DNA of 64,000 nt from assembly GCA_022793065.1 (NCBI GenBank), contig JAAWCE010000059.1:1-64000 (forward strand), given 5' to 3'. The translations under genes and the position numbers were made by a program. The notes under the pieces were generated by a model. The model worked only from the letters and a program-made list of their open reading frames with translations. It searched no databases and was not told the DNA's origin. Below are positions 35,537-46,900 of this stretch, piece by piece (within the stretch, counting starts at the first letter, position 1; every line of letters begins with the position of its first letter). Origin of the DNA: Lachnospiraceae bacterium. Lineage in GTDB: Bacteria > Bacillota > Clostridia > Lachnospirales > Lachnospiraceae.

Positions 35537-36805
35537 TTATTTTCCCTGTTCATAATCCTGTACCATACGTATGATGTCACGGTTATAGCGCTGCCAGTCA
35601 TTGTCAAACTTTGTAAGGAAGGCGTCCGTATCCTTTTCAATCAGGAAAGTTTGCAATAAAGCGTCCACAGACATTTCCGAGGGATAATAATGGTCCTGAT
35701 AATCCGTCATATTACCTTCCTCTATATAGGGCAACATTCCGTCCAGCATGGAAGCGAGTTTAAATTCCCCATTTTTACAGGGAACCGCATTTTGTGCGTC
35801 AATGTATTTCTGCATGTTCTCGTATTCCAACAGAAAATCCAGAACCTCATACGCCGCTTCTTTATTCTCACATTGGGCCATAACGCAGAAACCCAGATCA
35901 ATACCCGAATTCAAAGTCAAATCCTCTTTGTTGTCACTTGCGGGCATGACAAAGGAATCAATATTCAAATTGGGGTTTACGGACAAAATCTGTGGCGTTG
36001 CATAACTTCCGATGGGATACATTGCCGCTTCTCCTCTGGCAAATGCAGTACATGCGTCATTGTATCCATACGCAAAAGGATCCGTGGGGCCATATGCCAA
36101 TAAACTTACATATTTCTCCGCTACCTCTCTGTATTCACTGGCAAAGGTAGTCTCTCCCCTGTTTACCTGTTTGGCCGTATCTGCAGGAGATAACTGCACC
36201 GCCATGGCATTCCAGGGCGCCAGACAAGTCCATATATCCTTAAACCCAAAATAAAATGGAAGTATCCCCTCCCCTTGAATCTCTTCACACAACTGCGTCA
36301 GCTCGCTCCAGGTCTCCGGAATCTGCCAATGATGCTCCGCGAACATATCCTTGTTGTAAAGTATCCCGGCTGCATTTGCCACATAGGGTACTATGTAGGT
36401 TCCTTCTGTGGGGATCAGTTCTAACGCCTCCGCTATATCCAGATACCCCTGATTGATGTCCTTTAAGCCTTCGTACTCACTTACATCTGCCAGAATCTTT
36501 GCATCCACAAAGTAAGAATAATTGATATCTCCGCCGATTCCAATGATGTCCGGATAATCTTCCCGGATAAACCTGGTCTTCAAAATAGCCATTGCATCAT
36601 TTGGAGAACTGATTGTGAGATGGATTCTGTCGTTTGCGGCGTTAAATTCTTCTTCCACCGTTTTAAAGTAATTTGCCGCTTCCGGTTTATACTGGACAAT
36701 CTCGATTTCTATTTTGTCTGATTCCGCACCGCATCCCTGCAGGGAGAATGAGGCGGCCAGACAGCCCAATGCCAAACCGAAGCATTTTAACCTTTTTCCT
36801 TTCAT
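35537..36805 (-). CDS. msmE: Sugar ABC importer solute-binding lipoprotein (MsmE type)
   Basis: 422 residues. A lipoprotein signal peptide ends in the lipobox LQGC (cysteine near residue 26). The mature part is a cluster B binding protein (IEIEIVQYKPEAANYFKTVEEEFN.., AGILYNKDMFAEHHWQIPETWSEL, FARGEAAMYPIGSYATPQI). The alpha-galactosidase encoded in the operon and the divergent AraC regulator suggest raffinose, melibiose or stachyose as ligand. ATG 36805 follows GAGGAGAAATATC. Confidence 0.9.
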   Translation of the reverse strand: MKGKRLKCFGLALGCLAASFSLQGCGAESDKIEIEIVQYKPEAANYFKTVEEEFNAANDRIHLTISSPNDAMAILKTRFIREDYPDIIGIGGDINYSYFVDAKILADVSEYEGLKDINQGYLDIAEALELIPTEGTYIVPYVANAAGILYNKDMFAEHHWQIPETWSELTQLCEEIQGEGILPFYFGFKDIWTCLAPWNAMAVQLSPADTAKQVNRGETTFASEYREVAEKYVSLLAYGPTDPFAYGYNDACTAFARGEAAMYPIGSYATPQILSVNPNLNIDSFVMPASDNKEDLTLNSGIDLGFCVMAQCENKEAAYEVLDFLLEYENMQKYIDAQNAVPCKNGEFKLASMLDGMLPYIEEGNMTDYQDHYYPSEMSVDALLQTFLIEKDTDAFLTKFDNDWQRYNRDIIRMVQDYEQGK

Positions 36806-36825
36806 GATATTTCTCCTCTCTTTTT

Positions 36826-36900
36826 GTTATAATCATGATAACATACCATTATGCTATTAATAAATAGCAGTTTTTTGCATATTTTATGCCTTTTTGCTAT
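36826..36900. promoter_or_regulatory. msmE promoter region with regulator dyads
   Basis: A perfect inverted repeat TGCTATT-AATA-AATAGCA (36852-36869), a palindrome GCATA-TTT-TATGC (36877-36889) and another TGCTAT at 36895 lie in the divergent gap. The proximal half overlaps the -35 region of a weak minus-strand promoter whose -10 is TATAAC (36831-36826). That arrangement is typical of activation by an AraC-family protein such as the one encoded next door. Confidence 0.6.
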
Positions 36901-36915
36901 TTTTTCTTTCTATAT

Positions 36916-36945
36916 TTGAAATCAAGCGGCATTTTGGTATATAAT
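36916..36945 (+). promoter_or_regulatory. Promoter of the AraC-family regulator gene
   Basis: Plus strand TTGAAA (36916-36921), 18 bases, TATAAT (36940-36945). The start of transcription near 36952 rules out the upstream in-frame ATG at 36944 and supports ATG 36980 as the true start. Confidence 0.75.
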
Positions 36946-36979
36946 GAATAAAACTTTTAATTTCCACCAGGAGAATCTT

Positions 36980-37837
36980 ATGAGCGAAGTTATCTTTTCT
37001 GTATTTCCAAACGAAAATTTTGTAGACCTGGGCCTTTATCAATTTGGCTGGGAGCAATGTGATCCCTCTCACTCCTTTGGCCCGGCTGCCAGAAATCATT
37101 ACCTGTTCCATTATTGCCTTTCCGGTACGGGCACTCTCTATGCCCAAAATTCCCGCAAGGAATCGGACGTTTTCCAGATTAGAAGCGGTCAGGGATTTAT
37201 GATTTTCCCCAATCAGGTATGTACTTATATTGCGGATTATGAGCTGCCCTGGGAATATACCTGGCTGGAATTTGACGGGCTGAGAGTCAAAGAAACCATT
37301 GAACTGACCGGACTGACGCCGGAACAGCCTGTTTACAGAGCGCGATATAAGGATATTGCCGCTACAATGAAAGATGAAATGCTGTATATCGTAAACCATA
37401 AAGAGGAATCTCCCTTTCATCTCATCGGGCATCTCTATCTGTTTATGGACAGCCTGGTCCGTTCCTCCACCGCCGCCCAAATCGGAAAGGGAAACAGTCT
37501 GCGTGACTTTTATCTCAAAGAGGCACTTTCCTTTATTGAACAGAACTTTCAAAATGATATTTCCGTGGAGGATATCGCTGCTTTCTGCGGATTAAATCGC
37601 AGCTATTTCGGAAAGATATTTCATGAAACCATGGGGAAAACTCCGCAAGAATTCCTAATCTCCTATCGTATGACAAAAGCTGCGGAACTGTTGAAACTCA
37701 CCGGTCTGTCCATAGGAGATATCGGTAATGGGGTAGGCTATCCCAACCAACTTCATTTTTCCAGGGCTTTTAAAAATGTATATGGAATTTCCCCCAGACA
37801 ATGGCGGTACGAAAACAAAGATCATTTGCCGCTCTAA
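36980..37837 (+). CDS. msmR: AraC-family regulator of the alpha-galactoside operon (MsmR type)
   Basis: 285 residues from ATG 36980, which follows AGGAGAATCTT. The N-terminal cupin sensor domain (about 20-150) has the RDHYLFHYCLSGTGTLY-like block (here RNHYLFHYCLSGTG) and GQGFMIFPNQVCTYIAD. The C-terminal AraC DNA-binding domain (about 185-280) has two helix-turn-helix units (NDISVEDIAAFCGLNRSYFGKIFHETMG and GLSIGDIGNGVGYPNQLHFSRAFKNVYGISP). It diverges from the MsmEFG-Aga operon and probably activates it in response to an alpha-galactoside. Confidence 0.92.
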   Translation: MSEVIFSVFPNENFVDLGLYQFGWEQCDPSHSFGPAARNHYLFHYCLSGTGTLYAQNSRKESDVFQIRSGQGFMIFPNQVCTYIADYELPWEYTWLEFDGLRVKETIELTGLTPEQPVYRARYKDIAATMKDEMLYIVNHKEESPFHLIGHLYLFMDSLVRSSTAAQIGKGNSLRDFYLKEALSFIEQNFQNDISVEDIAAFCGLNRSYFGKIFHETMGKTPQEFLISYRMTKAAELLKLTGLSIGDIGNGVGYPNQLHFSRAFKNVYGISPRQWRYENKDHLPL

Positions 37838-37884
37838 TATATTTTCATTTATGTCAAAAGAACAGGACCGACACAGAACATCAC

Positions 37885-37935
37885 AAAAAAACCGCCCCAC
37901 CGGATGAAATTTCCAATCCGGTGCGGCGGTTTTAT
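37885..37935. terminator. Bidirectional terminator between msmR and the giant GH59 gene
   Basis: Fifteen-base arms ACCGCCCCACCGGAT (37891-37905) and ATCCGGTGCGGCGGT (37916-37930), one mismatch, flanked by A-run and T-run. It ends the plus-strand msmR transcript and the minus-strand giant gene at once. Confidence 0.9.
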
Positions 37936-37967
37936 GAACATCTTTTGTTACTTATCTTTGTAGAAAC

Positions 37968-40900
37968 TCAATCTTCTTTTTTCCTGCGTACTGCAAGTAT
38001 TCCAAACACGGCTGCGGAAGCTCCGAAGAGAATCGCTGCAAGTACAAAGCCGAACATGGAAGAACGATTGTCTTGTTCTCCTGTGGCTCTCATATTCCCC
38101 AATCCATCGGAAGGAAGAATACGCTCAAATCCACTGCCGTCATAGGTCTTAGGACTGGTTGCCTTATCCTGCTCAGGTTCCGTTTCTTCATCGTCGGTTC
38201 CGTCGTCCTCGTCTCCATTTACCTCTTCTGAAGCCTTATAAATGATAGTATAAGGACTGAATCCTGTTGCAGTAATCCAGAAGCAGTCGGCCTCTTTCTC
38301 TACAGGCACCTGCTCCGTACCATGAAGGACAATAATTTCATCCTTGTCTGAATAACCCGATTCGTATGCAAATTTCAGTTTGACGCTTCCGTTTACAAGT
38401 ATTACTACATTGTTTGTATCACTCTCATATGCCTTGATATCGTAGTAAATTACTTTTACTTCCTTTGACCCGCTTTCCGCTGTCAACAATCTCACAACAT
38501 CCTGAATGTCCTGTGAAGGATTAAAATTCACTTCTGCGCGAATGACAATATCTTTGGAAACATCCTGATTGTCTTCCGTTACAAATTTCGTGTTTTCATC
38601 CGTCTTCACATCCGTTACCACATCTTTATCACCTCTCACCACAACATCTCCAGGTTCAGGTGACGATGTAGGTTCTCCGGTTGGCTCCGTGGTAGGATCT
38701 TCTGTGGGTTCCTCCGTGGGCTCTGTTGTGGGTTCTCCCGTGGGCTCCGTGGTGGGCGCTCCCGTAGGTTCCGTGGTGGGTGCTCCCGTTGGCTCCGTGG
38801 TGGGCGCTCCTGTGGGTTCCGTGGTGGGGGCTCCTGTGGGCTCCGTGGTTGGCGCTCCCGTAGGTTCCGTGGTAGGCGCTCCTGTTGGCTCTGTTGTGGG
38901 CGCTCCTGTGGGTTCTGTGGTAGGCGCTCCTGTTGGCTCCGTGGTAGGGTCTCCCGTTGGTTCCGTTGTCGGGTCTCCCGTTGGTTCCGTTGTCGGGTGT
39001 CCCGTGGGCTCCGTGGTGGGGTCTCCTGTGGGTTCCGTGGTTGGGTCTCCTGTTGGCTCCGTTGTCGGTTCTTCTGTTGGTTCCGTGGTGGGGTCTCCTG
39101 TGGGCTCCGTGGTAGGGTCTCCCGTTGGTTCCGTTGTCGGTTCTTCTGTCGGCTCTGTTGTCGGTTCTGACGTGGGCTCCGTTCCTTCTTCCACTTTTTC
39201 CACCATCAGGAAGCTAAGTTGAACATCCTTAGTACTGTCCGCATTTTTCGCCACCGTCACCGTCAGAATACCATCTTCGTCCGGTGTAACATCTTCATAC
39301 ACAAGCGTGTCGTTTACACCATCCAAATATTGATATTTTAATGTCACAATCTGTCCGTTTATAGAAACATCCCCATAACGGCTTCCCTTATGACCGCTAT
39401 ACCAGCTCGAAGGGTCAAACATACCTGCATAGACTTTGTAAGTACTGCCGTCCCCAGGCAGCTTAAACTGATAAATAATACTGTTTCCTGCCTCGGCATA
39501 CCGCATACTCTCATAGATACTTACATTTGTATTGCGTACTTTTCCTGCCTCTCCCGTATAACCAAATCCGGTCTCTTCACTGTAAACACCGTCTCCGGCG
39601 CCGCCCTGTTTCAGAGATTCCTGATTTGCCTCCACAATTTTCGTGTAATCCGCACTGTTATCCAATGTAGGGTCGGACATATTTGCAAAGTATATCAGGT
39701 TCTTGGGCGCCACAAACACGCCACATTCCACTGTCATATGATTGCAGTCCGGCAAAGTACCCGTAATTGTGGTATTGCCCATATTGACTTTCTCCAGATT
39801 CCAGGTCACGGCATAATCCGCTTCGTTCCCCTGAATTGTCACGTTCAGTTCCTCAGGCAGATTGCTGCCGTCCGCATACACTACATCCGGCAATTTGGTA
39901 TTTATTTTCACCGGTGTCAGTTCATCCAGGCGGTCCACTGTCCAATCGCTCTCTCCCAATATGGAAATCGTATGATCCGAGCCAATTTTAATCGGCATCC
40001 AGACAGTACGGCTATCCGTCAGGTTGTTTCCGTTCCAGCGGTCTCCCATGTAAATAAATTTGCCGTTTTCCGCATCCAGAGGCAATACATATGTCACCTG
40101 GGTATCAAAACACTTTCCGGTATCATTCTGTGCGGGATTTCCCACCTTCTCCCAGCCTGAGAACATATCCTGGCTGCGATAATAAGTATGAGCCGTACTG
40201 TTCCAGCCATCCGTACCGCTGGTAATCAGATAGTACCATCCGTCATACTTCATAATGGCCGGCGCTTCTCTGCTGTCATCGTTTACAATCCTGTAAGCGG
40301 CTTCTTTTCCCACTTCCGCCTTATCGCCCGCTGCAATGGGGCCTGTGTACTCACTGTTCAGCAATGACACATATAATTTTGCGTTCATTTCACTGGAATA
40401 CACCACATACGCATCATCCACATGGTCGCCGTTTTTATCTACACCCTTGTCTACAAAGACCGTCATGTCTCTGGCCTCTCCCAGACGGCTTGCATGTAAT
40501 GAAGTATCATAGTTCATCCTGGTCATATTCACCAGCTTAAAAGGTCCGAATGGCGTCTCACTCTCAGCAAAGCCTACCATAGCCCTGCTGTAACGGCTGC
40601 CGCTGCAGTTGCCCACACATCCTCCTGCTACCCAGTCGTTTAAGTCTTTGTTATTGTACAAAATTCCATCCGCATGAAATACGATAATAAATTTCTTTGT
40701 GGACTCGTTATAAATCATCTTAGGTCGTTCTGTAATACAATAGTTGCCGTACAACCCTTCAAATGCAAGCTGCAAAGGCGTGGTCTGTACCGTCCCCTGG
40801 GTCTTGCTGTCCGGATACAGGAAACTGGAAGCCGTTATGGGCGTCTCGTCATAAGTCTTAGCCGTCCATGCGGTATCGTAAAGTCCTGTAGGTTCCTTGT

Positions 40901-43900
40901 CAAATTCCGTCACATAAGCTCTCAGGAACAGTTTCACATTTCCAAACGCTTCTTCCGATACTCCCGCCGGTGCCGTCTCCATTTTTCCCCATGACTTCAG
41001 CGTTTCCAAATTGGTCTGTGAAAGTTTCATGGCGTTATATGCCTGTGTTGTTCCTTCACCTGACGCCCCTGGATTGCTGCTGAGATTTGTAATTGCCTTC
41101 TGGTCCGATTCCTCCACCGGCAAAATTACATTCTGCAGATACAGCACATTGCCGCGGTCCTTCCAATTATAAAGGTCTGTGGAAGCATAGCAGCGCACAC
41201 CGTCAACCGGACGTGTGTTATTGGTCTTATTCTCTCCATACCAGAGATAAACCGTCTTGCCTTCCGTAATGATACCATCCCCGTCAAGGTCAAAGTTTAC
41301 ACAATCCTGACCGGTTCCCTCCTTCATAGCTATGGCAGATCCGCCGTGGGCCTGCATGGGAAGTCCCGTGTCCGCAAGGATTACGCTGCCCTTCTGTCCG
41401 GGAATACTTACATACGCACCCGGTATCACTCTGAGATTCTCAACTATTTCATTCAGTTGATTCATGCAATCCTTCATTGCATCATTGGTACTATTTTCAT
41501 CTTGTAAAAGTGCGTCGCCCTGTTTCATTACCAAATCCAGATCTTTCAGGTTATCCTTTGGCGGCGCGCCGGCTCCGGTATATTGTCCCGGCGCTAACGG
41601 TTCTTCCGCATAAAGAATCCCCGCGGCTTTATCCTCGTCCAGCTTCCTCTGAATCCGTTCCATCAATGCCTGCAATTCCTTTTTAATAACTTCAGGGTCA
41701 TTGGGGGAAGGGGGATTCAGTTTCCGCCATCTGCGCCATGCAGTCTCGGCACATGCAGTAGTTTCATCCAAACTGCTTCCCAACACCACAATATTATCAT
41801 ATCGTCCCGTGAGCATGTAGTTGGTATTGAAGGACCTGCCCAACATAGCTTCCGGATTTTCCATCTGGCTCAGTTTAAATCCTACATCCGCAACTTCTCC
41901 CACTTTTTGCCCGTTGGCATAGATTACAACGGAACCGTTTTGTCCGTCTTTCTCCTGATATGTCATGGCCACGCTGTTCCAGCCCGATCCTTCTATTCCT
42001 TCCAGGCTGATAAAATGATTGCTGACACCGCCATTATCTCCGCCATAACCAAACTTATCAGACAAGGTCAGAAGACGTAAGGCGTTCTCTCCGCTTCCAA
42101 TGGTCATTGCCACACTCTTGTCATTGACTTCCGATGCGCCGGGCGCCCCTGAACGATTCACATCCAGCAGCACAGTAAATTCTGTCTTGTTAAAATATCC
42201 TTTTGCATCTTTCACAAAGGCGTGATTCTGATTCTTATTATCCCATCCGCTGGAAAGGTCCAGTATTTTGCCAAATCCCATTTCAGGCGTCAGTACTGCG
42301 CCTGTGGTAAGGCTCAATTTGTCATTGTCTTCCAAAGGTTGGTCATACCCTGCCGGAAGCTGTGCAATCGGGCGTTCCGGTTCCTCTTCCGACGCCCTGG
42401 CCATCACTGCAAGCCAACTGATTACGGGCGCCTGGCTTCCCGTAGCTGTCAGAGTATACGTAACCACCCCGTCTTGATCCACAGTAAAATCCGCTCTGTT
42501 CACCAGATCGCCGCTGCTTCCGTTCAAATTGATAGTACCTGCATTTCTATCGGTCCCGTCCACATTCAGGGAAGCCGACATGGGCCGATTCATATTCCAC
42601 CACTCGCTATGGCCGGAATACAGGGTATAATTTCCTGCCGGCAGCGTAAACGCATAGGATAAGGTTTCTCCCGTCTTATTCTGCGCTCCATAGATTCCGG
42701 TTGCAGTTTTATCCGTGGTGGACGTAAATCCTTTGGTTCCTGCATCCTGGTCTACAAGCCCCCAGGTATTGTCTGCCGTCTTCAACTGATCATATACCTG
42801 GTTCAGCAGCCGATTGCCCACAAGTTCTTTTACTGCCTCAAAACTCTCCGTAGTATCTACTTTGGCATCATCTGCTTTAAAGCCTGTAACCGTATCTATA
42901 AAGTAAACGGTATCTTTGGATACCACTTCCACAGGCACAGATACTACCACATCCAATCCGGCAACGTTTTTAGCGCCCTGGACAGTTCCGGTGATTACTG
43001 CGCTTTTGAATAACTTATCAGCAAGGGCTTCCTTATCAATGTTCCATACCACATCCAGGTCTTTTTCCTGGCCTCCTACGGTACGCACTTTCACCTGTGC
43101 CGGTAATTTCCCTTCGGCGGCCTCCACATCCTCCGCTGCCACAGCAATGCGGGGCAGTTCGGTCACAATTTCCGCTACCGCGTCATTGTCCGCCGCTTCT
43201 CTTTCTCCCAATCCATATATAGCGTCAAGGTTGAATGTTCCTTCTTTTACCACTACCCTAACATCATGTTCCTTCATCCCCAAATCGGACATACTGTATG
43301 CTTCATAGCGCCTTGGCACCGCAGTCACGGCAACATCCGAATCTTTCAAAGCGCCGTCCACATAAACATCCAGCTTTACGGTGCTGTCATTACTGCCTAT
43401 GAGTGCAAAACCATCTCCATTTACCTTAAAGCCAAAAGCCGCTCCCTGGCTTCCCTTGGAAACAGTACGGTACCAGTCGTCGGCGCTGCCGCCGCCGGGA
43501 TTATCAATGGTCCAGTTTCCTTCATAAATTACACTTTCATCCTGTCCGTCTATCATGGACAGCGCATAAGGGATTCCCCCTTTTACTTTCTTTACCACCA
43601 GATTATCAAAAGTAACCTGGCTCCATGTGGAACTAAGTTTTACACGGCCTGACAGCATAGGATTTGCATCCTGATATATAGCCACAATCTTACCGTCTAC
43701 GGCTGCAGTAACAGTATCTCCCAGTCCCATCAAAAACAGCGTATAGCCGCCGTCCGCAGAAGCATCTACACTGCCGTCCGCTACCTTTGTCCCCACACGG
43801 TACAATTCCCAGCTTCCGGCACCGTTCATACGCAAGGTATAGCCGCTCTGATTCCAGTTCATACCTGTCTGAGTCCGTATCCCCAGTCCAACCCATGAAC

Positions 43901-46900
43901 TGCTGCCTGCATCCGGTATCTGTGCCTGAATTTCCACGGAATAATCCATCCAGCGAAAATCTCCTACAATGGTTGCCGGATCACCGCCGTTCCACTGGCT
44001 TACGCTGCTGTCCAACGCCTGCTTTAAGCGATTGTTCTCCACAATCCACGCGCCATGGGTATCCAGCATATAGCGGGGTTCATTGCCCCTGGCTTTGATA
44101 TAAGGCACGCTGCTTTCGCCCTGAATCAAACTGTACTGGGGCATGTCAGGCTCATCGGCATAGTCAAAATCATCGGCATATAAAATATCGTCCGTCAAAT
44201 CCTGCCCTCTTCCGGTTGCGCCTGTGTCCAGCACGGTTCTGTCATCATTGTGTATCCGCTCTTCCGGCGTCTGCACCGGAGCCGCCTCTGCGTCGGTCAA
44301 TGTGGTAGCCGTGACCACACTGTACGCGGGAATGGATACAATCCAGCTTCCGTCCACACATGCAATCTCTCCCCCATCCTGGAGGTAATTTTTTGTCTCC
44401 GTAACCCACTTGTGAAGGGCCTGGTTGGCGTCCACCGCCATATCCTCCGCCTTGATACGAAACGTCTTTGAATTCTGTGTGTTATTCACGAATATCACAG
44501 TAAAGTCCTGTTTATCCGGTGACGCCAATGTCAAATATCCTGCCTTGCCGTCGATTCCGGCCGTGGCATGTTCATTGTCCGTACCTGCAAAAGCCCCCTG
44601 GGTACTCTGTGGAATGGCTCTCCAAATTCCTTTCGTCTGGTTTTCATCCTCCCAGCCCAGCTTTGCAAATTTTGCAAAATGCTCCAGCATACACAATGCC
44701 GGGTCATAATGGATATATCCGCTCCAGGGATCTCTGGCGCTGAGCAACTCTTTATGACCATACTGAATACCTTCATAGAAGGACCCAATGGCCGGCTGGA
44801 AAATATAGTGTGTACGTCTGGAAGACGCAAAAGCAGTGATAAAACTGTCCATCAACGCCAAAGGACTCTGATAACCGCCGATGGATTCATAGCCGTATTC
44901 TGAGGTCTTGGTTTCCTGTAATTCACTGTATCCAAAAGTAGCGCAGCCCTCGCTGTACCATACTTCTTTATCATCCTCATCTGCCATTCTTACATAATCG
45001 TCCGTAGCATTGGTACGGTAATGGAACCCGATGATATCCACAGTATTGTACAAATCCGCATCATTGCGCATCAAAGGTACAATCTTCAGCCCCTTATTTT
45101 CGTCCGACGCTATAATACGGATACTCTTATATGCTTCCTGTGCCAACTCATCCATATAATCAGGAAAAGCGTCTTCTCTTAATATTCTTTCCTTATACCA
45201 TTTTATAAATTTCCCGTCAGGTGAACCCGTCTCATTTTTATCCGGATTTACAAAGTCCACCATATATCCATACTTCTCATAGGCATCGAAAATGGTATCC
45301 CGATACCATATGTACATCTCTTCATATCCCGCTTCCGTATCGCTGTTTTCTTTAAACCCTGCATCCTTGACCCAGTTGGGGTATCCCCATCTGAGAATAC
45401 TTACCTTTACGTCGGGATTGATTTTCTTGGCGTCCGCCGCCATGACAAATCCCGGAGAACGGGAGGCATCCGCTATATCGTCTGCAGAACGCATGGTACA
45501 GGCTTCCGCTCCGGTAGAGTTGTTGCCATCGTTTCCCATCTCCATCTTTATATGAGTGAACAATGGATATGGCCCGTCAAAAAGGAAATGCATCATTTCC
45601 CAATACTTATCCGGATTTTCCGCCTTGTAGTCCAACAGCAGATTGCTGGTGCTGTTGCCGTTTAACATTCCAAATCCCTTATAGCTTAATCCATTGACTT
45701 TGCCCGCTGCCGTATCCACATCGCCGCCTTTTATGACAATTTCTCCAGGCGTTAATGCCTCAAGCACCTTTTTCAGCTTTGCGGCGCCGGCATTAATATC
45801 CTCCTGGCTGTCGCTTGTTAAAAGGTCTTTGGCTTCTGCCAATGCGGTTGTCAGCTCATCGGAGGTAATCCCCACCGCAATCAGCGCCTCTGCCTCCTGA
45901 ATGGCTGTCTCCAATTCCAGGGTATTCATTCCCGGATTCTCTTTCTTCCATTTTCGCCAATAGGTTTCCTGGCAAAGTACGTCGCTTCCTACCACGCTGT
46001 CAAATACTATCAAATTATCATAAGTTCCCTGTTGAAGATAATTGGTATTAAATGTTCTGGCAAGCATGGCTTTCAGATCTCCCATGTCGCTGAGCTTGAA
46101 TCCCACATCCTCAATTACGGCCGCCTGTTTCCCGTTTGCATAGACAGTCACGGCTGTCTTACCGTCGTCCTTCTCTTCGTAGGTCATTGCCAGCGCGTTC
46201 CATCCACCCTGTTCCACATAGTCCATATTCACCATATTGTTGCTGACGCCGCCGTTGTCCGCGCCATAACCAAATTTCCCGGACCAGGTCAGCAGATGCA
46301 GACTATTGCCCGCATTTCCGATACTCAATGCAACTCTCTGGTCAACACGGTTGGTATCGGCCGTGGGTGCAGTCTGCTCCACATCCAGCAATACTGTGAA
46401 TGTTTTCTTCTTGAACAGATTCGGCGCTTCTTTTATAGAAGCATGCCCCTGATTCTGGTTATTCCATTGAACGCTCACATTTATCATGTTCTTGAATCCC
46501 GTCACCAGAGATATATCGGCTTTTTCCGCCGCTTCTACGCCGTCATTGTCCTCCAACGGCCGGTTATATCCGGCGGGAAGCTGACTGGTAGGGCGCGTAG
46601 GTTCCTGCCCAGGATCAAGCTCCTGATAGACTTCGTCCTGTACCACCGCAAGCCAACTGATGGCCGGCGCCTTCTTATCGGCAGCCTTTACGGTAAACTT
46701 AACCGTCTGTGCCTTTGTTATCGTAAACTGACCGCTCCAGCTATTTGTCACCGTGTTGGTCCCTACGCTCACCTGTCCGGTGACTAGCTGCGTGCCATTC
46801 TCGCCGGTCACGCTCAGCTTCATAGGACGGTTTGGCGTACTGCTGGGCCACCATTCCTTATGAAATGAAGTAAGCGTATATTTACCTGCCGGCAGTGCAA

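Noticed and set aside
36884..37552. 222-codon minus-strand open frame opposite the AraC regulator
   Set aside because: The plus-strand product has a complete cupin and AraC domain, a promoter and ribosome site; the opposite frame has none.
38569..39222. Open frame of about 217 codons opposite the TEPTG repeat region, reading VGSPVGSVVG
   Set aside because: It is the complementary strand of a 24-bp repeat that lacks stops by composition; it has no ribosome site and no complexity beyond the repeat.
46032..46787. 251-codon plus-strand open frame inside the giant GH59-GH43 gene
   Set aside because: The minus strand encodes malectin- and LamG-like domains conserved in the paralogue; the plus-strand frame has no recognisable domain.
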